Source of the DNA: Paenibacillus sp.
Lineage (GTDB): Bacteria; Bacillota; Bacilli; Paenibacillales; YIM-B00363
Length of the DNA: 64,000 nucleotides
Direction: 5' to 3'
Assembly (NCBI RefSeq): GCF_035645195.1
Contig: NZ_DASQNA010000041.1
Span: forward strand, 248,001 to 312,000
Each line of letters starts with the position of its first letter. Positions within the stretch are counted from its first letter, which is position 1. Shown here one piece after another: positions 42,085 through 50,420 of this stretch. Position numbers and translations under genes: made by a program. The notes beneath the pieces were generated by a model. It saw nothing but the letters and a program-made list of their open reading frames with translations. It did no database searches and had not been told where the DNA came from.

Positions 42085-43737
42085 ATGAAAAAGAGTGACA
42101 TCCGCTATGCAAGTCTCCCGCTGGCTTTGACGATGGTGCTGTCCGCTTGTTCGTCCGGCGCCGGCAGCAATTCCGGCACGACGGATGCCCCTTCCGCGCC
42201 GGCCAAAACGTCGGAGACGACGGCCCCGGCCGCTGCCGAGTCCGAAGGGTCGGAATTCCTCGTATCCGAAAAGCCGGTCGAGCTGTCCTGGTTCGTGCAG
42301 AACGATTCCAAGGTGACCGCCACGATGAAAGATTTTTCGGAAATGAAAATCATGCCGATTCTAAAAGAAGCTACGAACGTTACAATCAACTTTAAACAAC
42401 CGCCGGTCGGCATGGAATCGGAACAGTTCAATTTAATGATCTCCTCGGGAGATCTGACCGACATGATTTATTGGAACTGGAGCGCCTACCCGGGTGGACC
42501 GGAAAAAGCGCTGCGCGACGGCGTCATCATCCCGCTGAACGACCTCGTCGACAAGCACGCGCCTAATTTTAAGCGCTTTCTCGAAGAAAACCCGCATATT
42601 CAGAGAGACATTATGACCGACGACGGCACGCTGTACACGTTCCCGATCACCCGGGATGGCGATTGGCCGAAATTCGTCTTCGGTTTCCAGCTCCGCCAAG
42701 ATTGGTTGGACCGCTTGAATTTGGAAGTGCCGAAGACGATGGACGATTGGTATAACGTCTTGACCGCGTTCAAGAACAGCGACCCGAACGTCATTCCGTT
42801 CGGCAACCAAACGCCGTCGAAAATCGGCGACATGCCGCTTCTGCACTTTATGAGCGCGTGGGGGATGGCGTACGGCTTCTACCAAGTAGACGGCTCGGTC
42901 AAGTTCGGGGCGGCGCAGCCGGAATACAAGGAATTTCTCGCGACGATGAAGAAATGGTATGACGAAGGGCTGATCGACCCGGACTTCTCCGCTACGGACG
43001 GCAAGCAATTCGACGCGAAGGTGACGGGACATCGCCTTGGATCGTTCGGCGCGATGTTGAACGGCGGCATGGGGCGTCTCTCCGACTTGATGAAGGACGA
43101 TCCGAACTTCAAGCTCGTAGGTGCGCCGTTCCCGACGGCGAAGGACGGGAAGTCTTACAACTTCCATTACGATGCGCGCTCCCCGTTCCCAGGCTTCGGT
43201 AACGCCGTCAGCAGCAAGAGCAAAAAAGCGGTCGAAGCCGTGAAATGGATGGATGTCGCTTACTCCGAATGGGGCCATAACCTGATGAACTTCGGCATCG
43301 AGGGCGAAACCTACAATTGGGTCGACGGCTATCCGAAATATACGGATCTCGTGCTGAAAAATGACAGCATGCCGGCGGTCAACGTGCTTGCGCAGTATAC
43401 GATGGCGTCGGTCAACGGCCGCTTCTTCCAGCAAGACAGCCGTTATTTCGAGCAAATTTTAACGTACCCGCAGCAGAAGGAAGCGTCCATGACGTGGTCG
43501 CAAGCGTCGATCGAACGGCAAATGCCGATCATTACGCCGACGTCCGACGAAAGCTCCCGCTTGGCTTCGACGATGTCGGAAATCAACACGTACGCGGACG
43601 AAATGCTCTTAAAGTTCATCACGGGCAGAGAGTCGCTGGACAACTTCGATGCGTACGTAGAGCGTTTGTACCAGATGAACCTCGAAGAAGCGATCAGCAT
43701 TCAGCAAGCGGCTCTGGAGAGATATAAGCAGCGCTAA
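42085..43737 (+). CDS. Extracellular solute-binding lipoprotein (LplA-like)
   Basis: A 550-residue lipoprotein. The signal peptide ends at LSAC (about residue 19), followed by a Ser/Gly/Pro/Ala-rich tether. The mature part is the large Lpl/YtcQ-type binding protein (LSWFVQNDSKVTATMKDFSEMKIMPILKEATNVTINFKQPP; LTDMIYWNWSAYPGGPEKALRDGVIIPLNDLVDKHAPNFKRFLEENP). ATG 42085 is chosen because it starts the signal peptide; an in-frame TTG at 42073 is possible. Third component of the importer, with no ATPase encoded here. Confidence 0.87.
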   Translation: MKKSDIRYASLPLALTMVLSACSSGAGSNSGTTDAPSAPAKTSETTAPAAAESEGSEFLVSEKPVELSWFVQNDSKVTATMKDFSEMKIMPILKEATNVTINFKQPPVGMESEQFNLMISSGDLTDMIYWNWSAYPGGPEKALRDGVIIPLNDLVDKHAPNFKRFLEENPHIQRDIMTDDGTLYTFPITRDGDWPKFVFGFQLRQDWLDRLNLEVPKTMDDWYNVLTAFKNSDPNVIPFGNQTPSKIGDMPLLHFMSAWGMAYGFYQVDGSVKFGAAQPEYKEFLATMKKWYDEGLIDPDFSATDGKQFDAKVTGHRLGSFGAMLNGGMGRLSDLMKDDPNFKLVGAPFPTAKDGKSYNFHYDARSPFPGFGNAVSSKSKKAVEAVKWMDVAYSEWGHNLMNFGIEGETYNWVDGYPKYTDLVLKNDSMPAVNVLAQYTMASVNGRFFQQDSRYFEQILTYPQQKEASMTWSQASIERQMPIITPTSDESSRLASTMSEINTYADEMLLKFITGRESLDNFDAYVERLYQMNLEEAISIQQAALERYKQR

Positions 43738-43802
43738 CATGCGGGCATCGAACGGGGTTGGACGTCGTCCGGCCCCGATTGATCCAGGGAGGATGTTTTG
43801 CC

Positions 43803-44657
43803 ATGCTGGCGACCATGCTGAATTCGATGGCTTCGGAGCATTTCGAACGATCACTGGAGCTTCAAGCTTCTTGGGGCATCCGCTGGCTCGATCTGAAAGA
43901 CCGGATTTACGGCGCGGACGTCATGAATCTTACCGACGAACAAGCGCGCGACGCCGCCGAGCGGATCGAACGCAGCGGCATGAACGTGTATTGTCTAACG
44001 ACTGGCATATTCAAAGACGGTTTGGAGGCGGGCGAGCGGAGCTATCGGGAGAGGCATCTCGCTTCGTTCGACCGGCTGGTAGAGCTGTCGCGCCTGCTGC
44101 GTCCGCAAGTCGTCCGGGTGCTCGGCCCTCGGCTGAACGAGCGGGAGAGAATCGTTAACGCGGCTGACTATTTACAGTCGATGACGCCTTGGGTGTTTCC
44201 GTTGTATCGGGAATGCATCGATCGGCTCGGCGAGATGGGCATTCGGACGGCTTTCGAGAACGAGCCGGAACACACCGTCTTCGGCGAACCGGGGGAAACC
44301 GTCGATTTTTTCGCCGCGCTCGACCGCCCGGCGCAAGCGTTCTTTACTTACGACGTGCAAAACATGTGGCAAATGGGTGTGTTCCCTTCGTTAGAAGCGT
44401 ACAGCCGTCTGCAGCCGGTGATCGGTTATTTGCATGTTAAAGGCGGCATGCGCGAACCAGGCAGCGACGACCTGCGCTGGATGTCCGCCTTGGAGGACGC
44501 CTCTTGGCCGGTACGGGAGCTGGTGGAACGGGCTGAGGCCGACGGCGTCGCCGCCGTATGCTTGAACCCGTCCCACGGGGAAAGGAAGCCCGGTTATGAC
44601 GACTCGGCTATTGTCGAGCGCGATTTGCGGTTTATCCAAAACATTTTAGGTCATTAA
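43803..44657 (+). CDS. Sugar phosphate isomerase/epimerase (TIM barrel)
   Basis: A 284-residue xylose isomerase-like barrel. Segments include WGIRWLDLKDRIYGADVMNLTD, RPQVVRVLGPRL, RTAFENEPEHTVFGE (Glu metal ligand), FFTYDVQNMWQMG (Asp) and GYLHVKGGM (His). Substrate unknown. ATG 43803 has GGGAGGATG at 43788-43796; the frame is open further upstream without a ribosome site. It follows the lipoprotein gene and belongs to the catabolic operon. Confidence 0.78.
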   Translation: MLATMLNSMASEHFERSLELQASWGIRWLDLKDRIYGADVMNLTDEQARDAAERIERSGMNVYCLTTGIFKDGLEAGERSYRERHLASFDRLVELSRLLRPQVVRVLGPRLNERERIVNAADYLQSMTPWVFPLYRECIDRLGEMGIRTAFENEPEHTVFGEPGETVDFFAALDRPAQAFFTYDVQNMWQMGVFPSLEAYSRLQPVIGYLHVKGGMREPGSDDLRWMSALEDASWPVRELVERAEADGVAAVCLNPSHGERKPGYDDSAIVERDLRFIQNILGH

Positions 44658-44695
44658 ATATGTAGTGCGATTACGAGATAGGGGATGGCTTTGGC

Positions 44696-45664
44696 ATGAG
44701 GATTGTCGTCTTGGACGGATATACGCTAAATCCAGGCGATTTGGACTGGAGCGGTTTGGAAGCCTTAGGCGAGGTCACGGTGTACGATCGTACTCCGGCG
44801 CATCTCATTATCGAACGCTCCCTTGGCGCTGACGTGCTGCTCACGAACAAGACGCCGCTTCGCGAGGAAACGTTGACGAAATTGCCGGGACTCCGTTACA
44901 TCGGCGTGCTGGCGACCGGCTATGACGTCGTCGACGTGAAAGCGGCGGACGCGTTGGGCGTGACCGTGACCAACGTGCCGAATTACGGGACCGCGTCCGT
45001 TGCGCAATTCGTCTTCGCCCTCGTGCTCGAGCTCGCCAACCGAGTCGGGCTGCACAACGATTCCGTGCACCGGGGAGAATGGAGCGCAAGCCCGGACTGG
45101 TGCTACTGGCGGTCGCCTCTGACGGAGTTGGCCGGCAAGACGCTTGGCATCGTCGGATTCGGGCGGATCGGCATGAGAACCGCCGAAATCGGCGCCGCCT
45201 TCGGTATGAAGGTGAAAGCCTATACGCCTAGAGTGCCTAAAGATGCGATCGGCGTACCCGTGCAATTCAGCAGCTTGGAGGACGTGCTGCGATCGTCCGA
45301 CGTGGTCAGCTTGCATTGCCCTTTGACCGAGGAGACTCGGGAGATGATCAACAAGGAAACGCTCGGGATCATGAAACGGACGGCGTTCCTCGTCAACACT
45401 TCGAGGGGGGCGCTCATTCGGGAAGCGGATTTGGCCGACGCGCTGCGGGAGGGTACGTTAGCCGGCGCCGCCTTAGACGTGCTCTCGAAGGAGCCGCCGG
45501 ATTCGTCTCCGCTGCTGGGACTGCCGAATTGCATTATTACGCCACATATCGCTTGGGCGAGCCAGGAAGCGAGACGACGGCTGCTCGATCAAGCCGTCGA
45601 CAATGTAAAGCGGTACTTGGACGGGCAGCCGGTCAACGTCGTGCGGCCCCGTCCGTCGAACTGA
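44696..45664 (+). CDS. D-2-hydroxyacid dehydrogenase (D-isomer specific, NAD-dependent)
   Basis: A 322-residue enzyme. The NAD-binding motif is LGIVGFGRIGMRTAEIGAAFGMKVKAYTP (about 148-176). The active-site Arg lies in FLVNTSRGALIREADLADAL, the Glu in ALDVLSKEPPD and the His in NCIITPHIAWAS. Family members include glycerate, lactate and phosphoglycerate dehydrogenases; exact substrate unknown. It fits a 2-hydroxyacid pathway with the RraA and Ldh2 proteins upstream. The ribosome site is weak (GGGGATGG). Confidence 0.85.
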   Translation: MRIVVLDGYTLNPGDLDWSGLEALGEVTVYDRTPAHLIIERSLGADVLLTNKTPLREETLTKLPGLRYIGVLATGYDVVDVKAADALGVTVTNVPNYGTASVAQFVFALVLELANRVGLHNDSVHRGEWSASPDWCYWRSPLTELAGKTLGIVGFGRIGMRTAEIGAAFGMKVKAYTPRVPKDAIGVPVQFSSLEDVLRSSDVVSLHCPLTEETREMINKETLGIMKRTAFLVNTSRGALIREADLADALREGTLAGAALDVLSKEPPDSSPLLGLPNCIITPHIAWASQEARRRLLDQAVDNVKRYLDGQPVNVVRPRPSN

Positions 45665-45685
45665 TGCGGAGAGGAGCGTGTGAAG

Positions 45686-46048
45686 ATGGCGACGGTAACC
45701 GATTTAAAAGAACCGAATTCCGGCCGCGTGCTCGACATGGATTGGGGGAAAATCCAATGGCTGTGCGGGCAAGAAATCGATCCGGAATGCGAAATGACGT
45801 TCGGCATGGTGTACATTAACGCCGGTACGGAAAATCCGCGGCACATTCATCCGAACTGCGAAGAAGTCATTTTCGTCCTGTCCGGGGAATGCGACCATAC
45901 GCTCGGGGACGAGACGATTCACCTTGAGCCCGGCATGATGCTGCGCATTCCGCGCGGCGTCGCTCATAACGCTAAGGTAACAAGCTGGGAGCCGTGCAGG
46001 ATGATCATCGCTTACTCGGCGCCGGATCGGAAGACGATCGGGGAATAG
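45686..46048 (+). CDS. Cupin domain protein
   Basis: A 120-residue single-domain cupin. Metal-binding motif 1 is PRHIHPNCEEVIFVLSGECDHTLG and motif 2 is LEPGMMLRIPRGVAHNAKV, giving three His and one Glu ligands. Small cupins in such operons are often sugar-acid isomerases or mutarotase-like proteins. ATG 45686 is preferred over GTG 45680 by spacing from GAGAGGAG. Last gene of the operon, followed by a terminator. Confidence 0.82.
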   Translation: MATVTDLKEPNSGRVLDMDWGKIQWLCGQEIDPECEMTFGMVYINAGTENPRHIHPNCEEVIFVLSGECDHTLGDETIHLEPGMMLRIPRGVAHNAKVTSWEPCRMIIAYSAPDRKTIGE

Positions 46049-46062
46049 TCGCGCGGAGGGAG

Positions 46063-46090
46063 AGGAGCCCATGGGGCTCCTTTCGTCGTT
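46063..46090 (+). terminator. Intrinsic terminator ending the 35.3-46.0 kb operon
   Basis: The stem AGGAGCCC/GGGCTCCT with a 3-base loop (46063-46081) is followed by TTTCGTCGTTT. Confidence 0.65.
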
Positions 46091-46103
46091 TGGAAAGAAC
46101 CGC

Positions 46104-46156
46104 TTGACAGCGCGCCTAGGCAGGGATAAGATGGAAACCAATTCGGGAGCGCTCCC
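46104..46156 (+). promoter_or_regulatory. Promoter and operator of the second LacI-family gene
   Basis: Consensus TTGACA (46104-46109), 17-base spacer and TAAGAT (46127-46132). The perfect palindrome GGGAGCGCTCCC (46145-46156) lies just downstream of the expected start. The same core recurs before the downstream FAD oxidoreductase gene. Confidence 0.72.
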
Positions 46157-46171
46157 AAGAGGTGAAATCGA

Positions 46172-47185
46172 ATGTCCGGACATACGTTGGAAAGCATCGC
46201 CAAATTGGCCGGAGTGTCCCGCGGGACGGTATCCCGCATCGTGAACGATCAGCCCGGCGTCAAACCGGAAGTTCGGCGGCGGGTGCTCGATATTATCCAC
46301 GAGACCGGTTACGTGCCGAACGCGCAAGCGAGAAGCCTCGCGGGCGGGAAGACGAATAACGTCGGCGTCGTCGTTTTCGGCGAAGATCCTTTGTTTTTGC
46401 ATCACCACATTTTCTATGAAGTGCTGCAAGGCGTGCAAAAGCGGGCCACGGCGCATGGGTACGATTTGCTGCTGTTCGCGAACCGAGCGGACGCCGACAA
46501 GGAGTACTGGAAGCGGATCGCGGATCGGCGCAAAGTCGACGGGCTCGTCATTATGGGCGAACGCATCGAAGAATCATACCTCGCTTACTACGCCGAGTAC
46601 GGCATGCCGTTCGCGTTGGTCGGGAAACGGAACTTTCCCCGAGTCGCATACCGCTGCGTCACCTCCGATTATCGCCAAGGCGCATACGATGCGGTTCGCC
46701 ATCTGCTGGAATGCGGGCGCAGCCGAATCGTACTGATCCAAGGTCGGCCGGACACATATCATGAGGCGGAGAAACGGGCCGGATACGAGCGAGCGCTTAT
46801 GGAGCGCGGCATTCCGGTCGACGAGACGCTCGTGCTGCGCGGAGATGCCGACGCGGAATCGGCGAAGCGGGAAATTCGCCGGCTGCTCGAGAGCGGGGCC
46901 GCTTTCGACGCCGTCTTCGCCGGCAACGATTGGATGGCGATCGGGGCGGTGCAGGCGCTTCGGCAAGACGGGCGGACGGTGCCCGGGGACGTCGCCGTCG
47001 TCGGATACGACGATATGCCGGGAGCCGCCTATTTCGACCCGCCGCTGACGACGGTCAGCCAAAACAAACTCGCGCTGGGCGAAGAGGCGGTCGAATTGCT
47101 GTTGCGCGTCATGAACGGCGAATCGCCGGAGCCGGAGGAAGACGTCATCGTCGGCAACGCTTTGATCGTCCGGGACAGCACGTAA
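46172..47185 (+). CDS. LacI-family transcriptional regulator
   Basis: A 337-residue repressor. The helix-turn-helix is TLESIAKLAGVSRGTVSRIVNDQPGVKPEVRRRVLDIIHETGYVPNAQARSLAGG, followed by the periplasmic-binding-like sensor (VGVVVFGEDPLFLHHHIFYEVLQGVQKRATAHGYDLLLF; FDAVFAGNDWMAIGAVQALRQDGRTVPGDVAVVGYDDMPGAAYFDPPLTTVSQ). AGAGGTGAAA precedes ATG 46172. The shared GGAGCGCTCC palindrome indicates control of its own gene and of the downstream oxidoreductase pair. Confidence 0.87.
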   Translation: MSGHTLESIAKLAGVSRGTVSRIVNDQPGVKPEVRRRVLDIIHETGYVPNAQARSLAGGKTNNVGVVVFGEDPLFLHHHIFYEVLQGVQKRATAHGYDLLLFANRADADKEYWKRIADRRKVDGLVIMGERIEESYLAYYAEYGMPFALVGKRNFPRVAYRCVTSDYRQGAYDAVRHLLECGRSRIVLIQGRPDTYHEAEKRAGYERALMERGIPVDETLVLRGDADAESAKREIRRLLESGAAFDAVFAGNDWMAIGAVQALRQDGRTVPGDVAVVGYDDMPGAAYFDPPLTTVSQNKLALGEEAVELLLRVMNGESPEPEEDVIVGNALIVRDST

Positions 47186-47218
47186 ACCGCTGCCGGGCGA
47201 ATCTTTTTTCGCAAAAAT

Positions 47219-47230
47219 GGGAGCGCTCCA
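47219..47230. promoter_or_regulatory. Second copy of the GGAGCGCTCC operator
   Basis: TGGGAGCGCTCCA lies 33 bp after the LacI stop and 32 bp before the FAD oxidoreductase start. It shares 11 central bases with the operator at 46145-46156. No good -35/-10 pair is obvious next to it. Confidence 0.65.
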
Positions 47231-47261
47231 AAATGTGTACGTAAAGGAGAGGCGGATCCGC

Positions 47262-48650
47262 ATGAAAACAACGTACGATGTGGCGGTGCTGGGCGGCGGG
47301 CCGGCGGGCATCGCAGCGGCGATCGCAGCGGCGCGCACCGGTGCCGAGACGCTGCTCGTCGAGCGCTATGGCTTCCTTGGAGGTATGTCCACGGCGGCGC
47401 TCGTCTACCCATGGATGACGTTCCACACGTCCACGGGCAAGCAGGTGATCCGGGGCATCGCGCAGGAGATCGTGGACCGGTTGGCGGCGGAAAACGCCTC
47501 TCCCGGTCATCTCAGGGACACGATCGGGTTCGTGCGCACGGTGACCCCGTATCGTCCGGAGCCGTTCAAACGGCTCGCCTTCGACATGCTGGAAGAAGCC
47601 GGGGTTACCCTGCTGCTGCATACCCTGCTCGTCGGCTGCGACGCGGCGGACGGGCGCATACGTTCGGTCGATCTCCGGCATAAATCGGGCGCGGCGCGGG
47701 TGGAAGCGAAAGCGTTCGTCGACGCCACCGGGGACGGCGATCTCGCTTTCCTGGCCGGCGCTTCTTGGGAGAAGGGCAACGCCGCCGGGAAGGTGCAGCC
47801 GATGACGATGAAATTTCGGATGAAAGGCGTCGACTTCGCCGCCGTGAAGGCGTACATGCTGGACAATCCGCACGACTTCTACGAGAAGACGCCGTTCGCC
47901 GAGCTGCGCGACCTGCCGCTTACCGGCGTCAGCGGGTTTTACTCGTTATGGGACGCGGCGAACGTTCCGCTCCCCCGAGAGGGTGTCCTGTTTTTCACCG
48001 GCCCCGACGAGGACGAAGCGCTAATCAACGTCTCTCGCGTCAGCGGGCTCGATCCGTTGGACCCGGAGCATTTGTCGAAGGCGGAGATCGAGGGGCGGAA
48101 GCAAGTGTTCTTGCTGGAATCGTTTTTCCGTAAGTGGATTCCGGGCTTCCAGCGCGCGTACGTTTCCCAGGTCGGCACGCAAATCGGCGTGCGGGAGACG
48201 CGCCGCATCGTCGGAGAGTACGTATTGAACGGGGAAGACGTGTTGAGCGGGAGGCGCTTCGCCGACGTCGTCGCGCGGAGCGGCTACCCGATCGACATCC
48301 ATAACCCGGAAGGCAAAGGAATCACGGCCGACTTCATCCGGGAAGGCGGCGCGTACGATATTCCGTACCGGTCGATCGTCGCGAAGGGGATCGACAACTG
48401 CCTGCTGGCCGGCCGGTGCATCTCCACGACGCACGAGGCGCAGGCGACGACGCGGCTGACGCCGAGCTGCATGGCGATCGGGCAGGCGGCCGGCACGGCG
48501 GCGGCGCTGGCGGCGCGGAACGGCGTCCCCGCGCGGGAGGTCGAGATTCGCAGGCTGCAGGCTGCGCTTCTGCAGGCGGGGGCCGAGCTCGGTCTGGCGC
48601 AGGAACAGGGGGGACGCGATCCTTCGGCGGAGGAAGAGCGGGGCCAGTGA
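47262..48650 (+). CDS. FAD-dependent oxidoreductase (FAD_oxidored family)
   Basis: A 462-residue flavoprotein. The N-terminal motif DVAVLGGGPAGIAAAIAAARTGAETLLVER is classic for FAD binding. GGMSTAALVYPWMTF, VDATGDGDLAFLAGA and the C-terminal RCISTTHEAQATTRLTPSCMAIGQAAGTAAALA fit the PF12831-type family found in sugar-degradation loci. Substrate unknown. ATG 47262 follows AAAGGAGAGG; the frame open to 47217 overlaps the operator and is not used. Confidence 0.83.
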   Translation: MKTTYDVAVLGGGPAGIAAAIAAARTGAETLLVERYGFLGGMSTAALVYPWMTFHTSTGKQVIRGIAQEIVDRLAAENASPGHLRDTIGFVRTVTPYRPEPFKRLAFDMLEEAGVTLLLHTLLVGCDAADGRIRSVDLRHKSGAARVEAKAFVDATGDGDLAFLAGASWEKGNAAGKVQPMTMKFRMKGVDFAAVKAYMLDNPHDFYEKTPFAELRDLPLTGVSGFYSLWDAANVPLPREGVLFFTGPDEDEALINVSRVSGLDPLDPEHLSKAEIEGRKQVFLLESFFRKWIPGFQRAYVSQVGTQIGVRETRRIVGEYVLNGEDVLSGRRFADVVARSGYPIDIHNPEGKGITADFIREGGAYDIPYRSIVAKGIDNCLLAGRCISTTHEAQATTRLTPSCMAIGQAAGTAAALAARNGVPAREVEIRRLQAALLQAGAELGLAQEQGGRDPSAEEERGQ

Positions 48651-48719
48651 ATGAGAAGATGAACATTTTCGTCGACTATGAAGAACGGAACTCATGGCAA
48701 GAATAGGGGGACTTATGCT

Positions 48720-49613
48720 GTGAATTTGAAACTTGGCATGATCGGGCTGGACACGTCGCATTCCGTCGCCTTCGCCGAATTGCTCCAAGACGAAGCGCAT
48801 CCGAACCACGTACCGGGAGGCCGCGTCACCGTCGCTTACCCGGGCGGCTCGCCCGATATCGAACTCAGCCGCTCACGCGTCGCCGGCTTCGCGGAGCAGC
48901 TCCGCGACCGATTCGGGGCCGACCTCGTCGATTCGCCTGCGCAGGTTGCGGAGGAAGCCGACGCCATTATGATCGTGGCGCTCGACGGCCGCTCGCATCT
49001 AGAGCTATTCCGCGAGGTCGCCCCGTTCGGCAAGCCCGTCTTCATCGACAAGCCGCTCGCCGTCTCGCACCGCGAAGCGCTGGCCATCCGAGACCTCTCG
49101 GAGCGGTACGGAACGCCCGTCATGAGCAGCTCTTCGCTGCGGTTTTCCGGCGCGATCGCCGAAGCGCTCAAGGAATCCGGCGGTGCGCTCGGCGCCGATT
49201 GCTTCGGCCCAATGCCGCTCGAGCCGTCGCAGCCGGGCTTATTTTGGTACGGGATCCATACGGTCGAGATGCTGTATGCGATTTTAGGCCCTGGCTGCGC
49301 GAAAGTGACCGCCTCGACGAACGACGATCACGAACTCGTCGTAGGCGAGTGGGCGGACGGACGGATCGGCACCGTCCGCGGCACGCGCGCCGGCCATTCC
49401 CGTTTCGGCGCCATTATTCACGGCAAGGACCATTCCATCCTCGCCGACGCAAGCGGGTACACGAAGCCGTTTTATGCCGAGCTCGTTGAACGACTTGTCC
49501 GGTTTTTCCAAACCGGGATCCCTGCCGTTCCGCTCTCGGAGACGCTGGAACTGATCCGCTTCATCGAAGCCGCCAACGAAAGCCGGGGAACCGGGCGCTC
49601 CGTCCGATTATAA
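48720..49613 (+). CDS. Gfo/Idh/MocA family oxidoreductase
   Basis: A 297-residue member of the Gfo/Idh/MocA superfamily: LGMIGLDTSHSVAFAELLQDEAHPNHVPGG at the N-terminus, AIMIVALDGRSHLELFREVAPFGKPVFIDKPLAVS (IDKP in place of the common EKP) and GLFWYGIHTVEMLYAILG. The start is GTG 48720, 7-8 bases after AGGGGG; a nearby ATG at 48714 is out of frame and stops at once. It is likely cotranscribed with the FAD oxidoreductase. Confidence 0.8.
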   Translation: MNLKLGMIGLDTSHSVAFAELLQDEAHPNHVPGGRVTVAYPGGSPDIELSRSRVAGFAEQLRDRFGADLVDSPAQVAEEADAIMIVALDGRSHLELFREVAPFGKPVFIDKPLAVSHREALAIRDLSERYGTPVMSSSSLRFSGAIAEALKESGGALGADCFGPMPLEPSQPGLFWYGIHTVEMLYAILGPGCAKVTASTNDDHELVVGEWADGRIGTVRGTRAGHSRFGAIIHGKDHSILADASGYTKPFYAELVERLVRFFQTGIPAVPLSETLELIRFIEAANESRGTGRSVRL

Positions 49614-49725
49614 AAATTGTGGGCCGCAGCGGTCTTTCGGATTTTGCGATTTCACGCCGCCAACGGATATTTCCATGAAAAACGTGGAAAATAAAGCGGT
49701 GTATACCAACGAAGGAGGGGTAGTC

Positions 49726-49905
49726 GTGAATCGGCAGCGCGCGCAAGAAATCGCGGATTCTCCCGTCATGGCGAATGTAACGTATGAAGGGGTTCCGATT
49801 TATATCCAGCACGTAGATCATGCGAACGAAACGGCGAGAGTGTTCCCACTGGACGACCGCCAGAACGAATACGAAGTGCCGGTTAGCATGCTTCAGGAGC
49901 ATTAA
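49726..49905 (+). CDS. sspH: Small acid-soluble spore protein H
   Basis: A 59-residue protein, the normal SspH length, reading VNRQRAQEIADSPVMANVTYEGVPIYIQHVDHANETARVFPLDDRQNEYEVPVSMLQEH, which fits the SspH family along its whole length. SspH is a minor spore-core protein made in the forespore; its presence shows that the organism forms endospores. The start is GTG 49726 behind GGAGGGG. It lies 3 bp from the next gene. Confidence 0.9.
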   Translation: MNRQRAQEIADSPVMANVTYEGVPIYIQHVDHANETARVFPLDDRQNEYEVPVSMLQEH

Positions 49906-49908
49906 TGC

Positions 49909-50220
49909 ATGCCGAAGGTGCTGGTAGCCGTTCCCGGGGAGCCTGTCGCGTTCGCGAACGTCAAGGAGAGCAAGGAATCGATCGCCGGGTTGCTCGGCGG
50001 TCCTCTTGAATGCGTTCGGCTGGAGCGCGGATTAACCTTGTACTGCAACGGACAAGGAAATGCGGACGATTTGCCGATCAATCCGCATTTCAGTCAAGGG
50101 CTGGTTCGGGGACCGATCGTCATCGCCCGAGAGGAAGCGGCAGGGACGGTCGGCGGAATCGAGGACAGCGAAATTCCATGGATTATGGATGCCTATATCC
50201 GAACCGATGATTTTGTATGA
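49909..50220 (+). CDS. Small hypothetical protein (DUF3846-like)
   Basis: A 103-residue soluble protein. VLVAVPGEPVAFANVKESKESIAGLLGGPLECVRLERGLTLYCNGQGNADDLPINPHFSQGLVRGPIVIAREE resembles DUF3846 proteins, whose role is unknown. ATG 49909 is 3 bp after sspH, so the two are probably cotranscribed or translationally coupled. A strong terminator follows. Confidence 0.6.
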   Translation: MPKVLVAVPGEPVAFANVKESKESIAGLLGGPLECVRLERGLTLYCNGQGNADDLPINPHFSQGLVRGPIVIAREEAAGTVGGIEDSEIPWIMDAYIRTDDFV

Positions 50221-50222
50221 CC

Positions 50223-50270
50223 GAAACCGTCCCTTACCGCTCGCGCGCGTAGGGGGCGGTTTCCTTTTTG
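50223..50270 (+). terminator. Intrinsic terminator after the sspH pair
   Basis: GAAACCGTCCCT (50223-50234) pairs with AGGGGGCGGTTTC (50251-50263) and is followed by CTTTTTG. Confidence 0.75.
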
Positions 50271-50336
50271 TGTAAGCCTCTCATCTCTGACATGTTAAAC
50301 TTTCCGGATCATAGTAAGCCACGGACGACGGGAGGG

Positions 50337-50420
50337 ATGACCCGCACCCGCATGTCGAAGGCGCAGGAGCTGCTCATCCTCCCGAAATTAAGAAACGGTT
50401 TGGGAAGTCTTTCCGACTGA
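50337..50420 (+). pseudogene. Possible truncated ORF abutting xerS
   Basis: A 27-codon frame (MTRTRMSKAQELLILPKLRNGLGSLSD) begins right after GGGAGGG and stops one base before the convergent xerS stop. It looks like an N-terminal fragment of a longer protein that I cannot name. It could be chance. Confidence 0.2.
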
